The translations under genes and the position numbers were made by a program. DNA of 21,453 bases from CAIJMI01 sp964448085 (lineage in GTDB: Bacteria; Patescibacteriota; Microgenomatia; UBA10105; UBA927), in the NCBI GenBank assembly GCA_964448085.1, contig CAYUUX010000015.1, forward strand, positions 1-21,453. The letters run 5' to 3'. Shown piece after piece: positions 6,690 to 13,846 of the stretch. The stretch's first letter is position 1, and each line of letters starts with the position of its first letter. The notes under the pieces are model-generated. The model did not search any database and had not been told where the DNA came from. It was given only the letters and a program-made list of their open reading frames with translations.

Positions 6690-8561
6690 ATGGTATCGAT
6701 CGTAAAAAAATCGTGGTTTGTACCGTTTCTTTTTTTGGCAGCATTTCTGCTGCGCATGGTCTTTGTACCAAACCCGGGATTTGAAGCGGACATGGCGTTT
6801 TGGAAATCGTGGGGCCTGGCGCCGTTTGATAAAGGGTATGTTGCAGGGTTGGCCCTTACCAACAACAATTATCCGACGCCCTTCGCCTATTTACTGTGGG
6901 CAGTGACGACAGTCTATAGTCTGTTTGCAAATCCGCACCTGTTTGCCGAATTCTGGAACCGAACCAATCTGCTTTATCTTACCCTCATGAAATTACCGGC
7001 AATTCTTGCGGATCTTGGTATTGCAGGCATACTGCTGTGGTTCGGATCAACGTTTCCAACAGCCAAATCCAGTGGCGCAAAAAAGGAAGGAAGAGCATGG
7101 GGAATGCTCCTTGCCGGGTTGTATCTGTTTAATCCCGTGTCGATTCTTGACAGCGCCGTATGGGGCCAGGTGGATGCGCTTGGGGTGTTTTTGTTTTTAT
7201 GCGCATTCGTCAGTCTTGTAAAACACAAACCCTTTCTTGCGGGACTCTTGTACATGGTTGCGCTCATGACCAAACTGCAAAACATGATCTACGGACCATT
7301 GTTTTTTCTTCTTATCTGGCAAATGACTGGGTTTACTGGATTGGTACGCTCCGTTGCCGGAGCGCTTGTTGCGTTTTTCGGATTAAACAGCGCATTTTTG
7401 GTAGCAAAAGATATGGGACGCGTTGTGTATTCCCTGACCGTCAATTACGACTATTTCCCGTATATGTCCTTGAACGCATACAACCTCTGGTGGATCGTGG
7501 CAGGCGCCAAGGGAATGCAAATATCAGACAAAATACTAACGGTTGGCATCATCAATGCCAAAACCATGGGGTTGATTCTGTTTGCCAGCACCTATCTTCT
7601 CAGCACCCTGTCCATGCTCAAACACACGCTACGGGACGCTGTCAACCGCAACGGCCAGATTGAACTAATTGCGTCGTTTTTCACGGCGCTGATTCTTGCC
7701 GCCTCCGGATTCTTTTTATTCCAAACAGAATCCCACGACCGCTACGCGTTTCCGCTTGTTGTTTTTCTCCTGTTTTGGATGCCTCTCTTTGTTTCTCGTC
7801 ATCTGACAATCAAAGAACGTGATAATTTCTGGATTACACCAATCTTCCGATATACAATAGTTGGATATATTTTGTTCTCACTCATTTATTTCGTCAATAT
7901 GCATACGGCGCTTATCATTAACTACCCAAAAAACGGAATATTCATCCTGTCATTTTTGAAACACCCCTTCTTCACAACAACCATTGCCTATATCCTGATT
8001 GCAGGATTCTTTCTGTTTCTCTGGATAAACAGAAAAGAACTCACATGGACGCGCATCTGTCTTGCGTTGGCCTGTATTGGAGCGGCACTTGTAGGCTTGA
8101 ATATGCCCCTTCTGACAAGAAGACCAGTATCCCTCACCCGCTTCACACCGCCGATCCATACACAACAATACGGCCAGCTTGCAGTGAATATGCCCACGAA
8201 AGCACAGAAAAACGATCCCAAAACCTGGGACCGGCTTTCCGTACAATATATGTTTTACCGCAAAGGACTCGGCACGCATGCAAACAGCACGATTGTTTAT
8301 GATTTACACAGGCGGTTCTCGCGCTTTACAACCGACATTGGCGTTGATACGGAAGCAGGACCGCAGGCAAGCGTGCTGTTTGAACTGTACGGGGACGACC
8401 AACTCTTGTTTCGCTCGGACATCATACGGCGGTATGAATATCCGAAACATGTGGAAGTGGACGTCTCGGGGGTTGCCGCGTTAAAACTCGTGGTAACGGA
8501 TGCGGGAAACGGCAATACGGATGATCACGCTGATTGGCTCAATCCGATGCTGTATCCATAA
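6690..8561 (+). CDS. Gpi18-like GT-C mannosyltransferase fused to a C-terminal NPCBM carbohydrate-binding domain
   Basis: A 623-residue protein in two parts. The first ~480 residues form a polytopic membrane domain with an acidic first outer loop (NPGFEADMAFWKSWG) and the WGQVDALG motif typical of Gpi18/PIG-V-like mannosyltransferases (COG5542), plus an outer-face HDRYAFP segment. The rest (about 505-620) is a soluble beta domain with the NPCBM signature: YRKGLGTHANSTIVYDL, FTTDIGVD, LFELYGDDQLLFRS, LKLVVTDAGNGNTDDHADW. NPCBM modules bind carbohydrate and usually sit on secreted glycosidases. Here the module would lie on the outer face, where it could hold the acceptor glycan (inference). The gene starts one base after the 57-aa gene and is followed five bases later by the next gene, so all three are one operon. 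Confidence 0.88.
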   Translation: MVSIVKKSWFVPFLFLAAFLLRMVFVPNPGFEADMAFWKSWGLAPFDKGYVAGLALTNNNYPTPFAYLLWAVTTVYSLFANPHLFAEFWNRTNLLYLTLMKLPAILADLGIAGILLWFGSTFPTAKSSGAKKEGRAWGMLLAGLYLFNPVSILDSAVWGQVDALGVFLFLCAFVSLVKHKPFLAGLLYMVALMTKLQNMIYGPLFFLLIWQMTGFTGLVRSVAGALVAFFGLNSAFLVAKDMGRVVYSLTVNYDYFPYMSLNAYNLWWIVAGAKGMQISDKILTVGIINAKTMGLILFASTYLLSTLSMLKHTLRDAVNRNGQIELIASFFTALILAASGFFLFQTESHDRYAFPLVVFLLFWMPLFVSRHLTIKERDNFWITPIFRYTIVGYILFSLIYFVNMHTALIINYPKNGIFILSFLKHPFFTTTIAYILIAGFFLFLWINRKELTWTRICLALACIGAALVGLNMPLLTRRPVSLTRFTPPIHTQQYGQLAVNMPTKAQKNDPKTWDRLSVQYMFYRKGLGTHANSTIVYDLHRRFSRFTTDIGVDTEAGPQASVLFELYGDDQLLFRSDIIRRYEYPKHVEVDVSGVAALKLVVTDAGNGNTDDHADWLNPMLYP

Positions 8562-8566
8562 CAACT

Positions 8567-10903
8567 ATGCAAAAAATACAAAAACTCATCGCTTTCCTGC
8601 TTCTCCTTTTTTCCGTTGGGTGTTGCCTGTGGTTGTATCGTGCTGAACCGACAACAACCATTGATCCCAACGACAATGCGTTCCAATACGCACTCATTGA
8701 CCGGACCAACACCATGTGGGAATACGCAGCACGAACCTGTCCAAAAACAATTGCCCATCCGATCTGTCACCTGTCGATCCTTATTGACCATTGGGTTCCC
8801 AATTGGGCACAAGGGTACAATCTCCCCTATTATTACTCGCACATTCCGCAAATTGCCATTGTCGGATCCTATCGAATTCTGGCGCCACTGATTGGCACCA
8901 GTGTGACACTCTTTCAGTATTACCACACTCTTATTTATCTTCTCCTTTGCCTGCTTCCCGTGTCCGTATTTGTTGCATTCCGCGCAATGGGATGTCCATG
9001 GCTTACCGCAGGATTCGGCGCACTCTTCGCACCGCTCATCTCAACGGACGGACTGTACGGCATTGATCAAACGTCGTTTCTCTGGCGCGGATGGGGGTTA
9101 TCCTCCCAGCTCTTCGCACTCATTTGGCTCCCGTTGGTCGTTGCCTTTACCATACGGTTTGCCAACTATCCAAGAAACAAAACATATGCGGGACTGAGCA
9201 TCTTGTTTCTTGTACTAACAACATCCGGACACCTGGGTATCGGCATGATGGCATTCATGGCCGTTGCCATCATCTGCTTTACTCCGATTGTTACCCATCT
9301 TGTATCAGGAACTCCGGGAAAAGCGATTGTGCGGATGCTGGGAAAAACGTTGCTCACAACCGGAGCAATCGTACTCCCAACACTTCTCCTCTTGTCCTAT
9401 TGGATCGTTCCTGTATTTTTGCACAACGACTTCCACAATATTTCCTTCTGGGATCCCGTATGGAAATTCGATTCGTTTGGCGCAATCGATGTTGTAAAAA
9501 AACTGGTCAATGGAGAATTGTTTGATTTTGGTCGCTTTCCGCTGTTTACCTTTTTTCTGTTCTTTGGAATCGTTGCAATAGTAACAGACGAAAACGATAC
9601 GCATACGCGCCCGTTGCCGTGGCTGTTTTTCTTCTTTCTCGTGCTGTTGTTTGGACGAACCACCTGGGGCGGTCTGATCGATCTTGTCCCTGGTATGAAG
9701 GAATTCCACCAGCACCGTTTTATCGTCGGACTCCATCTTGCAGGATTGTTCCTTGCACCGCTGGGGATGGTGTGGGTCATCAATACCTGTACAACTTTTG
9801 TTTCCCGCGTTGTAGGAAAACGATATCATGCATGGGTATTTGCGGGAGTGTGTCTTGCGGGTGTCATGGGAGCCTATGCAATCCTCTTCCCCCACATTAT
9901 TGACTACGCAACATACAATGAAACACTCATTGAGCAGGCAAACAACAATTTTACCGATGCCGCATCCGACACGCGCGCGTTATTTACAACCCTGTACGGA
10001 CTGCAACAGGAACATCCGGGAAGAATCTACGCGCTTCGGGGAAAAGAAGGGAATGATTTCCGCATTGCATCAACCCCCTACTACATGCAGCTTTCCACGT
10101 TCGGTCTTCCCACGGTCCTCTGGCTGCCGGAAACCTGGAGCATGAATTCCGATACCGAACAGTTCTTCAACGAAGACAACAGCACGCATTACGACATGTA
10201 CAACATTGCCTATGTTGTGGCTCCCCCCACGAAAACGCCGCAACCGTTTTGGAAACTGATCAAGGAAACACCATCATGGAAACTGTATTCGGTTTCCTCC
10301 ATGCAAGCCTTCTACATCACTACAGGCACCGCACCATCGGTTGTCTATTCCGACAAAGAGTCGCTGGTTAACCTTGTCCATATATGGATCCAATCCGACT
10401 ATCCGAAACAACACATATACCCCCAGCTTCGTATGGGAAAACAAACGGAAACAGAACTCCTGCCCAATTTCCGGATGACAGATGAAGTCACGTATCAAAC
10501 GCCTGAAGGAAAAACTCACAGCCTTTTGGGGGAAATCCCGGTGTACAAAAATCCAAGTGCATTGACTACCACAAACCCCACCATGCGTGTTGACAAGGAA
10601 ACCAACGATACGGACATGCGCTTTTTGGCAACGGTTACCGTATCAGCACACTGCCCCACCTGCGTTGTCATCTTAAAACAAACATATCACCCAAATTGGA
10701 TAGCAACGGTGAACGGAAAACGGGTTGCACCGATCATCGTCTTCCCTTTTTACACCGGACTTCGCCTGGAAGAACCCGGAACCTATGACATCGTCTTTTC
10801 CTACCAACCCGCTCCTGCAAAAATACTCCTTGCGATGCTGGGCATCGCATCGCTTTTCGTTGGTATATATATCATTGTCTTCCGTCTCCCACGTACTCCG
10901 TAA
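8567..10903 (+). CDS. Large YfhO/PTPS-related polytopic membrane protein
   Basis: A 778-residue integral membrane protein, start chosen at the ATG five bases after the previous stop; the frame runs 11 codons further up to a TTG inside the neighbouring gene. After one N-terminal helix comes a large outer loop (TIDPNDNAFQYALIDRTNTM, then NLPYYYSHIP) and many helices. Then LVPGMKEFHQHRFIVGLHLAG recalls the 'QFPWRF' region of YfhO and 6-pyruvoyl-tetrahydropterin-synthase-related membrane proteins. The long soluble part (about 460-745) ends in a beta module (LKQTYHPNWIATVNGKRV, LEEPGTYDIVFSYQP) like the YfhO C-terminus, then a last helix. YfhO-type proteins help add sugars to cell-wall or lipoteichoic polymers. 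Function here is inferred from family resemblance and from its place beside GT-C genes. Confidence 0.82.
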   Translation: MQKIQKLIAFLLLLFSVGCCLWLYRAEPTTTIDPNDNAFQYALIDRTNTMWEYAARTCPKTIAHPICHLSILIDHWVPNWAQGYNLPYYYSHIPQIAIVGSYRILAPLIGTSVTLFQYYHTLIYLLLCLLPVSVFVAFRAMGCPWLTAGFGALFAPLISTDGLYGIDQTSFLWRGWGLSSQLFALIWLPLVVAFTIRFANYPRNKTYAGLSILFLVLTTSGHLGIGMMAFMAVAIICFTPIVTHLVSGTPGKAIVRMLGKTLLTTGAIVLPTLLLLSYWIVPVFLHNDFHNISFWDPVWKFDSFGAIDVVKKLVNGELFDFGRFPLFTFFLFFGIVAIVTDENDTHTRPLPWLFFFFLVLLFGRTTWGGLIDLVPGMKEFHQHRFIVGLHLAGLFLAPLGMVWVINTCTTFVSRVVGKRYHAWVFAGVCLAGVMGAYAILFPHIIDYATYNETLIEQANNNFTDAASDTRALFTTLYGLQQEHPGRIYALRGKEGNDFRIASTPYYMQLSTFGLPTVLWLPETWSMNSDTEQFFNEDNSTHYDMYNIAYVVAPPTKTPQPFWKLIKETPSWKLYSVSSMQAFYITTGTAPSVVYSDKESLVNLVHIWIQSDYPKQHIYPQLRMGKQTETELLPNFRMTDEVTYQTPEGKTHSLLGEIPVYKNPSALTTTNPTMRVDKETNDTDMRFLATVTVSAHCPTCVVILKQTYHPNWIATVNGKRVAPIIVFPFYTGLRLEEPGTYDIVFSYQPAPAKILLAMLGIASLFVGIYIIVFRLPRTP

Positions 10904-10905
10904 CC

Positions 10906-10914
10906 TGCTATACT
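10906..10914 (+). promoter_or_regulatory. Extended -10 promoter of the xylanase-cohesin operon
   Basis: TGCTATACT lies just after the stop of the preceding gene and is identical to the box of the sugar operon at 3067-3075. The expected start point near 10921 gives a leader of about 25 bases, long enough to include the AAGGA at 10934-10938. This operon therefore seems to be transcribed separately from the upstream glycosyltransferase operon. Confidence 0.55.
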
Positions 10915-10933
10915 CAAGGTATATTCCATATAT

Positions 10934-10938
10934 AAGGA
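10934..10938 (+). promoter_or_regulatory. Shine-Dalgarno AAGGA deciding the GTG start of the xylanase
   Basis: AAGGA ends seven bases before GTG at 10946, which begins a clean signal peptide. It is the only good Shine-Dalgarno I find in the window; other genes start leaderless, by ATGA overlap or with very short spacers. It supports the GTG start rather than the out-of-frame GTG at 10944. Confidence 0.6.
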
Positions 10939-10945
10939 TACTTGT

Positions 10946-12430
10946 GTGACCACGCGTAGTCCCATCATCTTTGTCTTCTGCGCATTTTTGTTCAGTGTGT
11001 TTTTCCTGTCTCCGATACATGCTGCCACGTCCAACACATGCAATCTTCCCGCGGCGCAACAAAGTACGCTTAGTGTATATGCAGCAAAAAGAAGCTTCAA
11101 TACAGGCACCATTATTCATGAGTGTTACAAATCAACACTTTCCGCAGAAGATAAAACGCGCTGCCTTACCACTCTCAAAAATGAATATGCGGATCAGCGG
11201 GTTGCATTTCAAGTCGCCTGGCGTGATATCGAGCCAACACAAGGACAAATCAATTGGCAAGCGTTTGACGAGGAAGTCAATTTTGCCCGAGCAAACGGGA
11301 TAAAATTGCAATTTCACCATCTCATATGGTCAAACCATAAGCGCTATACAAACCCTGCTCGTTGGCTTTTTCCTGGAAGGACAGAGATGAGTTGTGGAAC
11401 GCGCACAAAAGCAGAATTGGAACAGATCCTGCAAAACCATTTTCGTGCCCTTGCCACCCGTGGTGGCGATACAATCACTGCATGGAATGTCGTGAACGAA
11501 GCATTTGAACCAGACGGCTCAATGGTCAAAGACTGCTTCTATACCATTCTTGGTTCTGATTACATCGATAAAATGTTTCGCTACGCCCGCGAGACAAATC
11601 CAAATGCAACATTAGTGCTCAATGAATTTTTTACCGGCGGAAACACCTTTCGCTCCAAAGTGAATGGCTTTTTTGCATATGTACGCGCGGCAAAAACACG
11701 TGGTGTCCCCATCGATGCTGTAGGACTCCAAAATCACCAATTAAAACAAGATGGATATCAGTTCACAAACCAATACATGGATGACATCGCGTACTTTTTC
11801 CAAAAAGCCCGAGAGGCAAACAGCAAGGTGATGATTACGGAAATGGATGTATATCAAGCGGGACGCACCCAAGAACAGGTTGCAAAAGTATACAAAGATA
11901 CACTTGCGTTTTGTTTAAAAGAACCGCTGTGCATATCTTTTGCTGTGTGGGGCATTTCTGATAAATTCAGCTGGTCTCGCGGCACACAGCATGCCAATTT
12001 GCCCGATTCCAAACCGGTATTATTTGATGAACAATACCAACGCAAACCTGCCTATTATGCTGTGATGGATGCACTCCGAGAAAGCACTACGAGACCGTGT
12101 GTTTCTGTCTCCCCGACACCAACAAAAACGCCAACACCGACGCCAACACGCACTCCCACGCCAACGATGCAACCGACCAATACACCCGTTCGCACACCCA
12201 CCCCGTCACATACTCCTGCTCCGTCAAACACTCCCACTCGTACCCCAACGCCAACACCCAATCCTGCGGACATCAATGGGGACGGGCACGTAACAATTCT
12301 TGACTACAACATCGTAGTTGCCGCATTCAACACAACCGGCGTCCCCGGATTTACTCCCGCAGATATCATCAAAAACGGAAGTGTCGATATTTTCGATTAC
12401 AACATGATAGTGAGAAATTACAACAAATGA
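10946..12430 (+). CDS. Secreted GH10 xylanase-like glycoside hydrolase with Pro/Thr linker and C-terminal dockerin
   Basis: A 494-residue exported enzyme: signal peptide (1-26, SPIHA before ATS), GH10 TIM barrel (about 40-380), Pro/Thr linker (388-440), dockerin (441-494). GH10 landmarks are AWNVVNEAFE (acid/base Glu185), VMITEMDV (nucleophile Glu299), HHLIW (125-128), GLQNH (260-264) and WGISDKFSW, so a retaining beta-1,4-xylanase-type reaction is expected. The usual ENxMKW motif is absent: the aligned segment is AFQVAWRDIEP (87-97). The dockerin has a good first calcium loop (DINGDGHVTILD, 442-453) and a degenerate second (DIIKNGSVDIFD, 473-484, Ile at position 3). The next gene, four bases downstream, encodes a cohesin, so the enzyme is probably held at the cell surface by that partner. 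Starts with GTG behind AAGGA. Confidence 0.93.
   Translation: MTTRSPIIFVFCAFLFSVFFLSPIHAATSNTCNLPAAQQSTLSVYAAKRSFNTGTIIHECYKSTLSAEDKTRCLTTLKNEYADQRVAFQVAWRDIEPTQGQINWQAFDEEVNFARANGIKLQFHHLIWSNHKRYTNPARWLFPGRTEMSCGTRTKAELEQILQNHFRALATRGGDTITAWNVVNEAFEPDGSMVKDCFYTILGSDYIDKMFRYARETNPNATLVLNEFFTGGNTFRSKVNGFFAYVRAAKTRGVPIDAVGLQNHQLKQDGYQFTNQYMDDIAYFFQKAREANSKVMITEMDVYQAGRTQEQVAKVYKDTLAFCLKEPLCISFAVWGISDKFSWSRGTQHANLPDSKPVLFDEQYQRKPAYYAVMDALRESTTRPCVSVSPTPTKTPTPTPTRTPTPTMQPTNTPVRTPTPSHTPAPSNTPTRTPTPTPNPADINGDGHVTILDYNIVVAAFNTTGVPGFTPADIIKNGSVDIFDYNMIVRNYNK
12107..12265 (+). repeat. Low-complexity Pro/Thr-coding tract (xylanase linker)
   Basis: Imperfect tandem CCNACN units encode a linker of about 53 residues made almost only of Pro and Thr with some Ser, Asn, Arg and Lys. 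Such linkers separate catalytic and docking domains and are often O-glycosylated. The tract gives Gly/Val-rich and His/Arg-rich shadow reading frames that are not genes. Confidence 0.85.
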
Positions 12431-12434
12431 ACAC

Positions 12435-13220
12435 ATGAAACGCACAAAGCGAACACTACTAAGTAGTCTGCTCGTCGTCAGCATATTGATCACAGGACTC
12501 TGTATTGCTGTGCTTGCCGTCAAGAATACACAGGACACCCGCAGCCGCGCCATGCAAGCCGACGTAGAATTGATACTCAATCCCACAACCATTCAGGGTG
12601 TTGTTGATGAGGAAACAACCATCACAGTACTCATGAATACCCACACGAAAACGGTAAGTGCGGTATCCATACATCTCAGCTATGACCCGTCAGCACTAGA
12701 TATTGAAGATGTAACACTTACCTCTGCTCTTCCCACCGTCCTTACCAATCCCGATACCGAAAACGGCACCATCATATTTACTGTCGGATCATCCCCGGAT
12801 GCGCCGATAAAAGGCGTCGAAGCGCTTGCAAGTATACGCATTAAACCGCGTGTCAAAAAATCAACGGCAATTATGTTTGGCAACGCAACTGCTGTTGCCG
12901 CAATTGAGTCTACGGCAAATGTTGTCGGGAAACGGACGGGAACCACCATCGTTTTCACCGAATCCCCGACAAATACCCCTGGTACTATTCCTGCAAATCC
13001 AACAACTACACCATCCTCTTCTTCTTCCCAAGACGATTCGTTCGATCCTCTTGTTGGTTCACATGCAGACTCCTCATTTTCTGAAGAATCCCCTTCCATA
13101 CCACAACCAGAACAGAAGCAATTACCTCCGGAGTCTACCGGGTGGGTGGGTGGAATTGCCAAATTCTTTTCTCTGATAGTCTCTTTGGTCAAACAACTGT
13201 TTTTTCCTTCAGGAAAGTAA
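12435..13220 (+). CDS. Membrane-anchored cohesin-domain protein (partner of the dockerin xylanase)
   Basis: A 261-residue surface protein. Residues 8-29 are a hydrophobic signal or anchor helix after a Lys/Arg-rich start. Residues about 44-175 fit a cohesin fold: ELILNPTTIQGVVDEETTIT, then SAVSIHLSYDPSALDIEDV (the hallmark YDP..L segment), then a run of beta-strand stretches (IIFTVGSSP, ALASIRIKPRV, AIMFGNATAV). A Thr/Pro/Ser/acidic linker (176-236) leads to a hydrophobic amphipathic end, WVGGIAKFFSLIVSLVKQLFF, which may be a second membrane anchor. Cohesins bind dockerins through calcium-dependent contacts. It is co-transcribed with the dockerin enzyme (four bases apart, no Shine-Dalgarno), so the two are probably a dedicated pair. 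The fold is inferred from pattern, not from a profile search. Confidence 0.8.
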   Translation: MKRTKRTLLSSLLVVSILITGLCIAVLAVKNTQDTRSRAMQADVELILNPTTIQGVVDEETTITVLMNTHTKTVSAVSIHLSYDPSALDIEDVTLTSALPTVLTNPDTENGTIIFTVGSSPDAPIKGVEALASIRIKPRVKKSTAIMFGNATAVAAIESTANVVGKRTGTTIVFTESPTNTPGTIPANPTTTPSSSSSQDDSFDPLVGSHADSSFSEESPSIPQPEQKQLPPESTGWVGGIAKFFSLIVSLVKQLFFPSGK

Positions 13221-13257
13221 GTGCAAAATATCGCATCTCTTTGCTCCCTCTTTTCTA

Positions 13258-13286
13258 TTGACAAACAGGCAATTTCATAGCATGCT
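13258..13286 (+). promoter_or_regulatory. Promoter candidate for the 13329-15004 gene pair
   Basis: TTGACA (13258-13263, perfect -35) is followed by a 17-base spacer and CATGCT (13281-13286), a weak -10. The -10 sits inside the perfect 10-base palindrome TAGCATGCTA (13278-13287). A TATAAA at 13303-13308 is an alternative -10 with no matching -35; from it the mRNA would begin about 15 bases before the ATG. The remaining intergenic sequence after 13220 shows no strong terminator. Confidence 0.4.
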
Positions 13287-13328
13287 AAACATAGGGATTT
13301 AGTATAAAAATTATTTCCATTTCATCCT

Positions 13329-13844
13329 ATGCCCAAAAAGAAAAAATCCTTTACAGATAAACTCGTATCGTTGAAAGGAATTGCAATTCTTATTGGCATC
13401 CTTCTGATACTTGCTGGTTTTGCGTATTTTTACGCAAAAAAAGATATGATGCAAAACGCACGCAAAGTAGTACCCACACCAACCGCTACCCCTACTCCTC
13501 GGCCAATACCCCATGGAAAAATCGGATTTGGTGTTGGTGGATCCGTTCCAGAAGCACCAAAATTTGGCAGGGGTTTTTTGAATCCCTATGACCCAGCTAA
13601 AGGAACGTCGCAAGTCGTTAGCATAGAGATGACAGATACTGTTGATATCGAGTCTATTACTGGCGTAATGAAAACGGATCATGAACAATATCAGCTTACT
13701 TTTTCCCTTGTGGAGGGCACGAAACAAAAAGGTAGATGGGAAGCTACATGGACCGTAACAGATTCGTACCTCTATACATATGAACTGAACCTTAGGGCAA
13801 AAAATGCCAAAACATCAGATAACGTTGACATAATGTTGAGATAA
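13329..13844 (+). CDS. Membrane-anchored stalk protein with Pro/Thr linker and small extracellular domain
   Basis: A 171-residue protein with a basic start (MPKKKKSF), one membrane helix (about 17-35), a Pro/Thr stalk (VVPTPTATPTPRPIP, about 47-61) and an outer domain (62-171). The last 60 residues alternate like beta strands (IEMTDTVDIESITGVM, YQLTFSLVEG, RWEATWTVTDSYLYTYELNLRA), suggesting an Ig-like or other beta-sandwich fold. No family is recognised. It lies two bases upstream of the MopE-repeat protein gene, so it may anchor or help display that secreted protein (inference). The Pro/Thr stalk resembles the xylanase linker. Confidence 0.78.
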   Translation: MPKKKKSFTDKLVSLKGIAILIGILLILAGFAYFYAKKDMMQNARKVVPTPTATPTPRPIPHGKIGFGVGGSVPEAPKFGRGFLNPYDPAKGTSQVVSIEMTDTVDIESITGVMKTDHEQYQLTFSLVEGTKQKGRWEATWTVTDSYLYTYELNLRAKNAKTSDNVDIMLR

Positions 13845-13846
13845 AT

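Noticed and set aside
8534..8566. Upstream TTG start for the YfhO/PTPS-related protein
   Set aside because: It would overlap the end of the NPCBM gene; the ATG at 8567 begins a clean helix and follows the previous stop by five bases.
9305..9895. 196-residue minus-strand frame
   Set aside because: Shadow of the large membrane protein gene; composition is not protein-like.
10915..10944. Inverted repeat around the xylanase Shine-Dalgarno as an RNA switch
   Set aside because: The left arm lies before or at the predicted transcription start and the arms pair with a bulge, so an RNA hairpin is unlikely.
12107..12265. CRISPR-like or satellite repeat
   Set aside because: Units are three to six bases, imperfect and in frame with a Pro/Thr linker; there are no spacers.
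12055..12304. Gly/Val-rich minus-strand frame and His/Arg-rich plus-strand frames over the xylanase linker
   Set aside because: They are frame shadows of the repetitive Pro/Thr-coding tract.
13204..13216. Terminator hairpin at the end of the cohesin gene (TTTCC/GGAAA)
   Set aside because: The stem is only five weak pairs and is not followed by a T-run on the plus strand.
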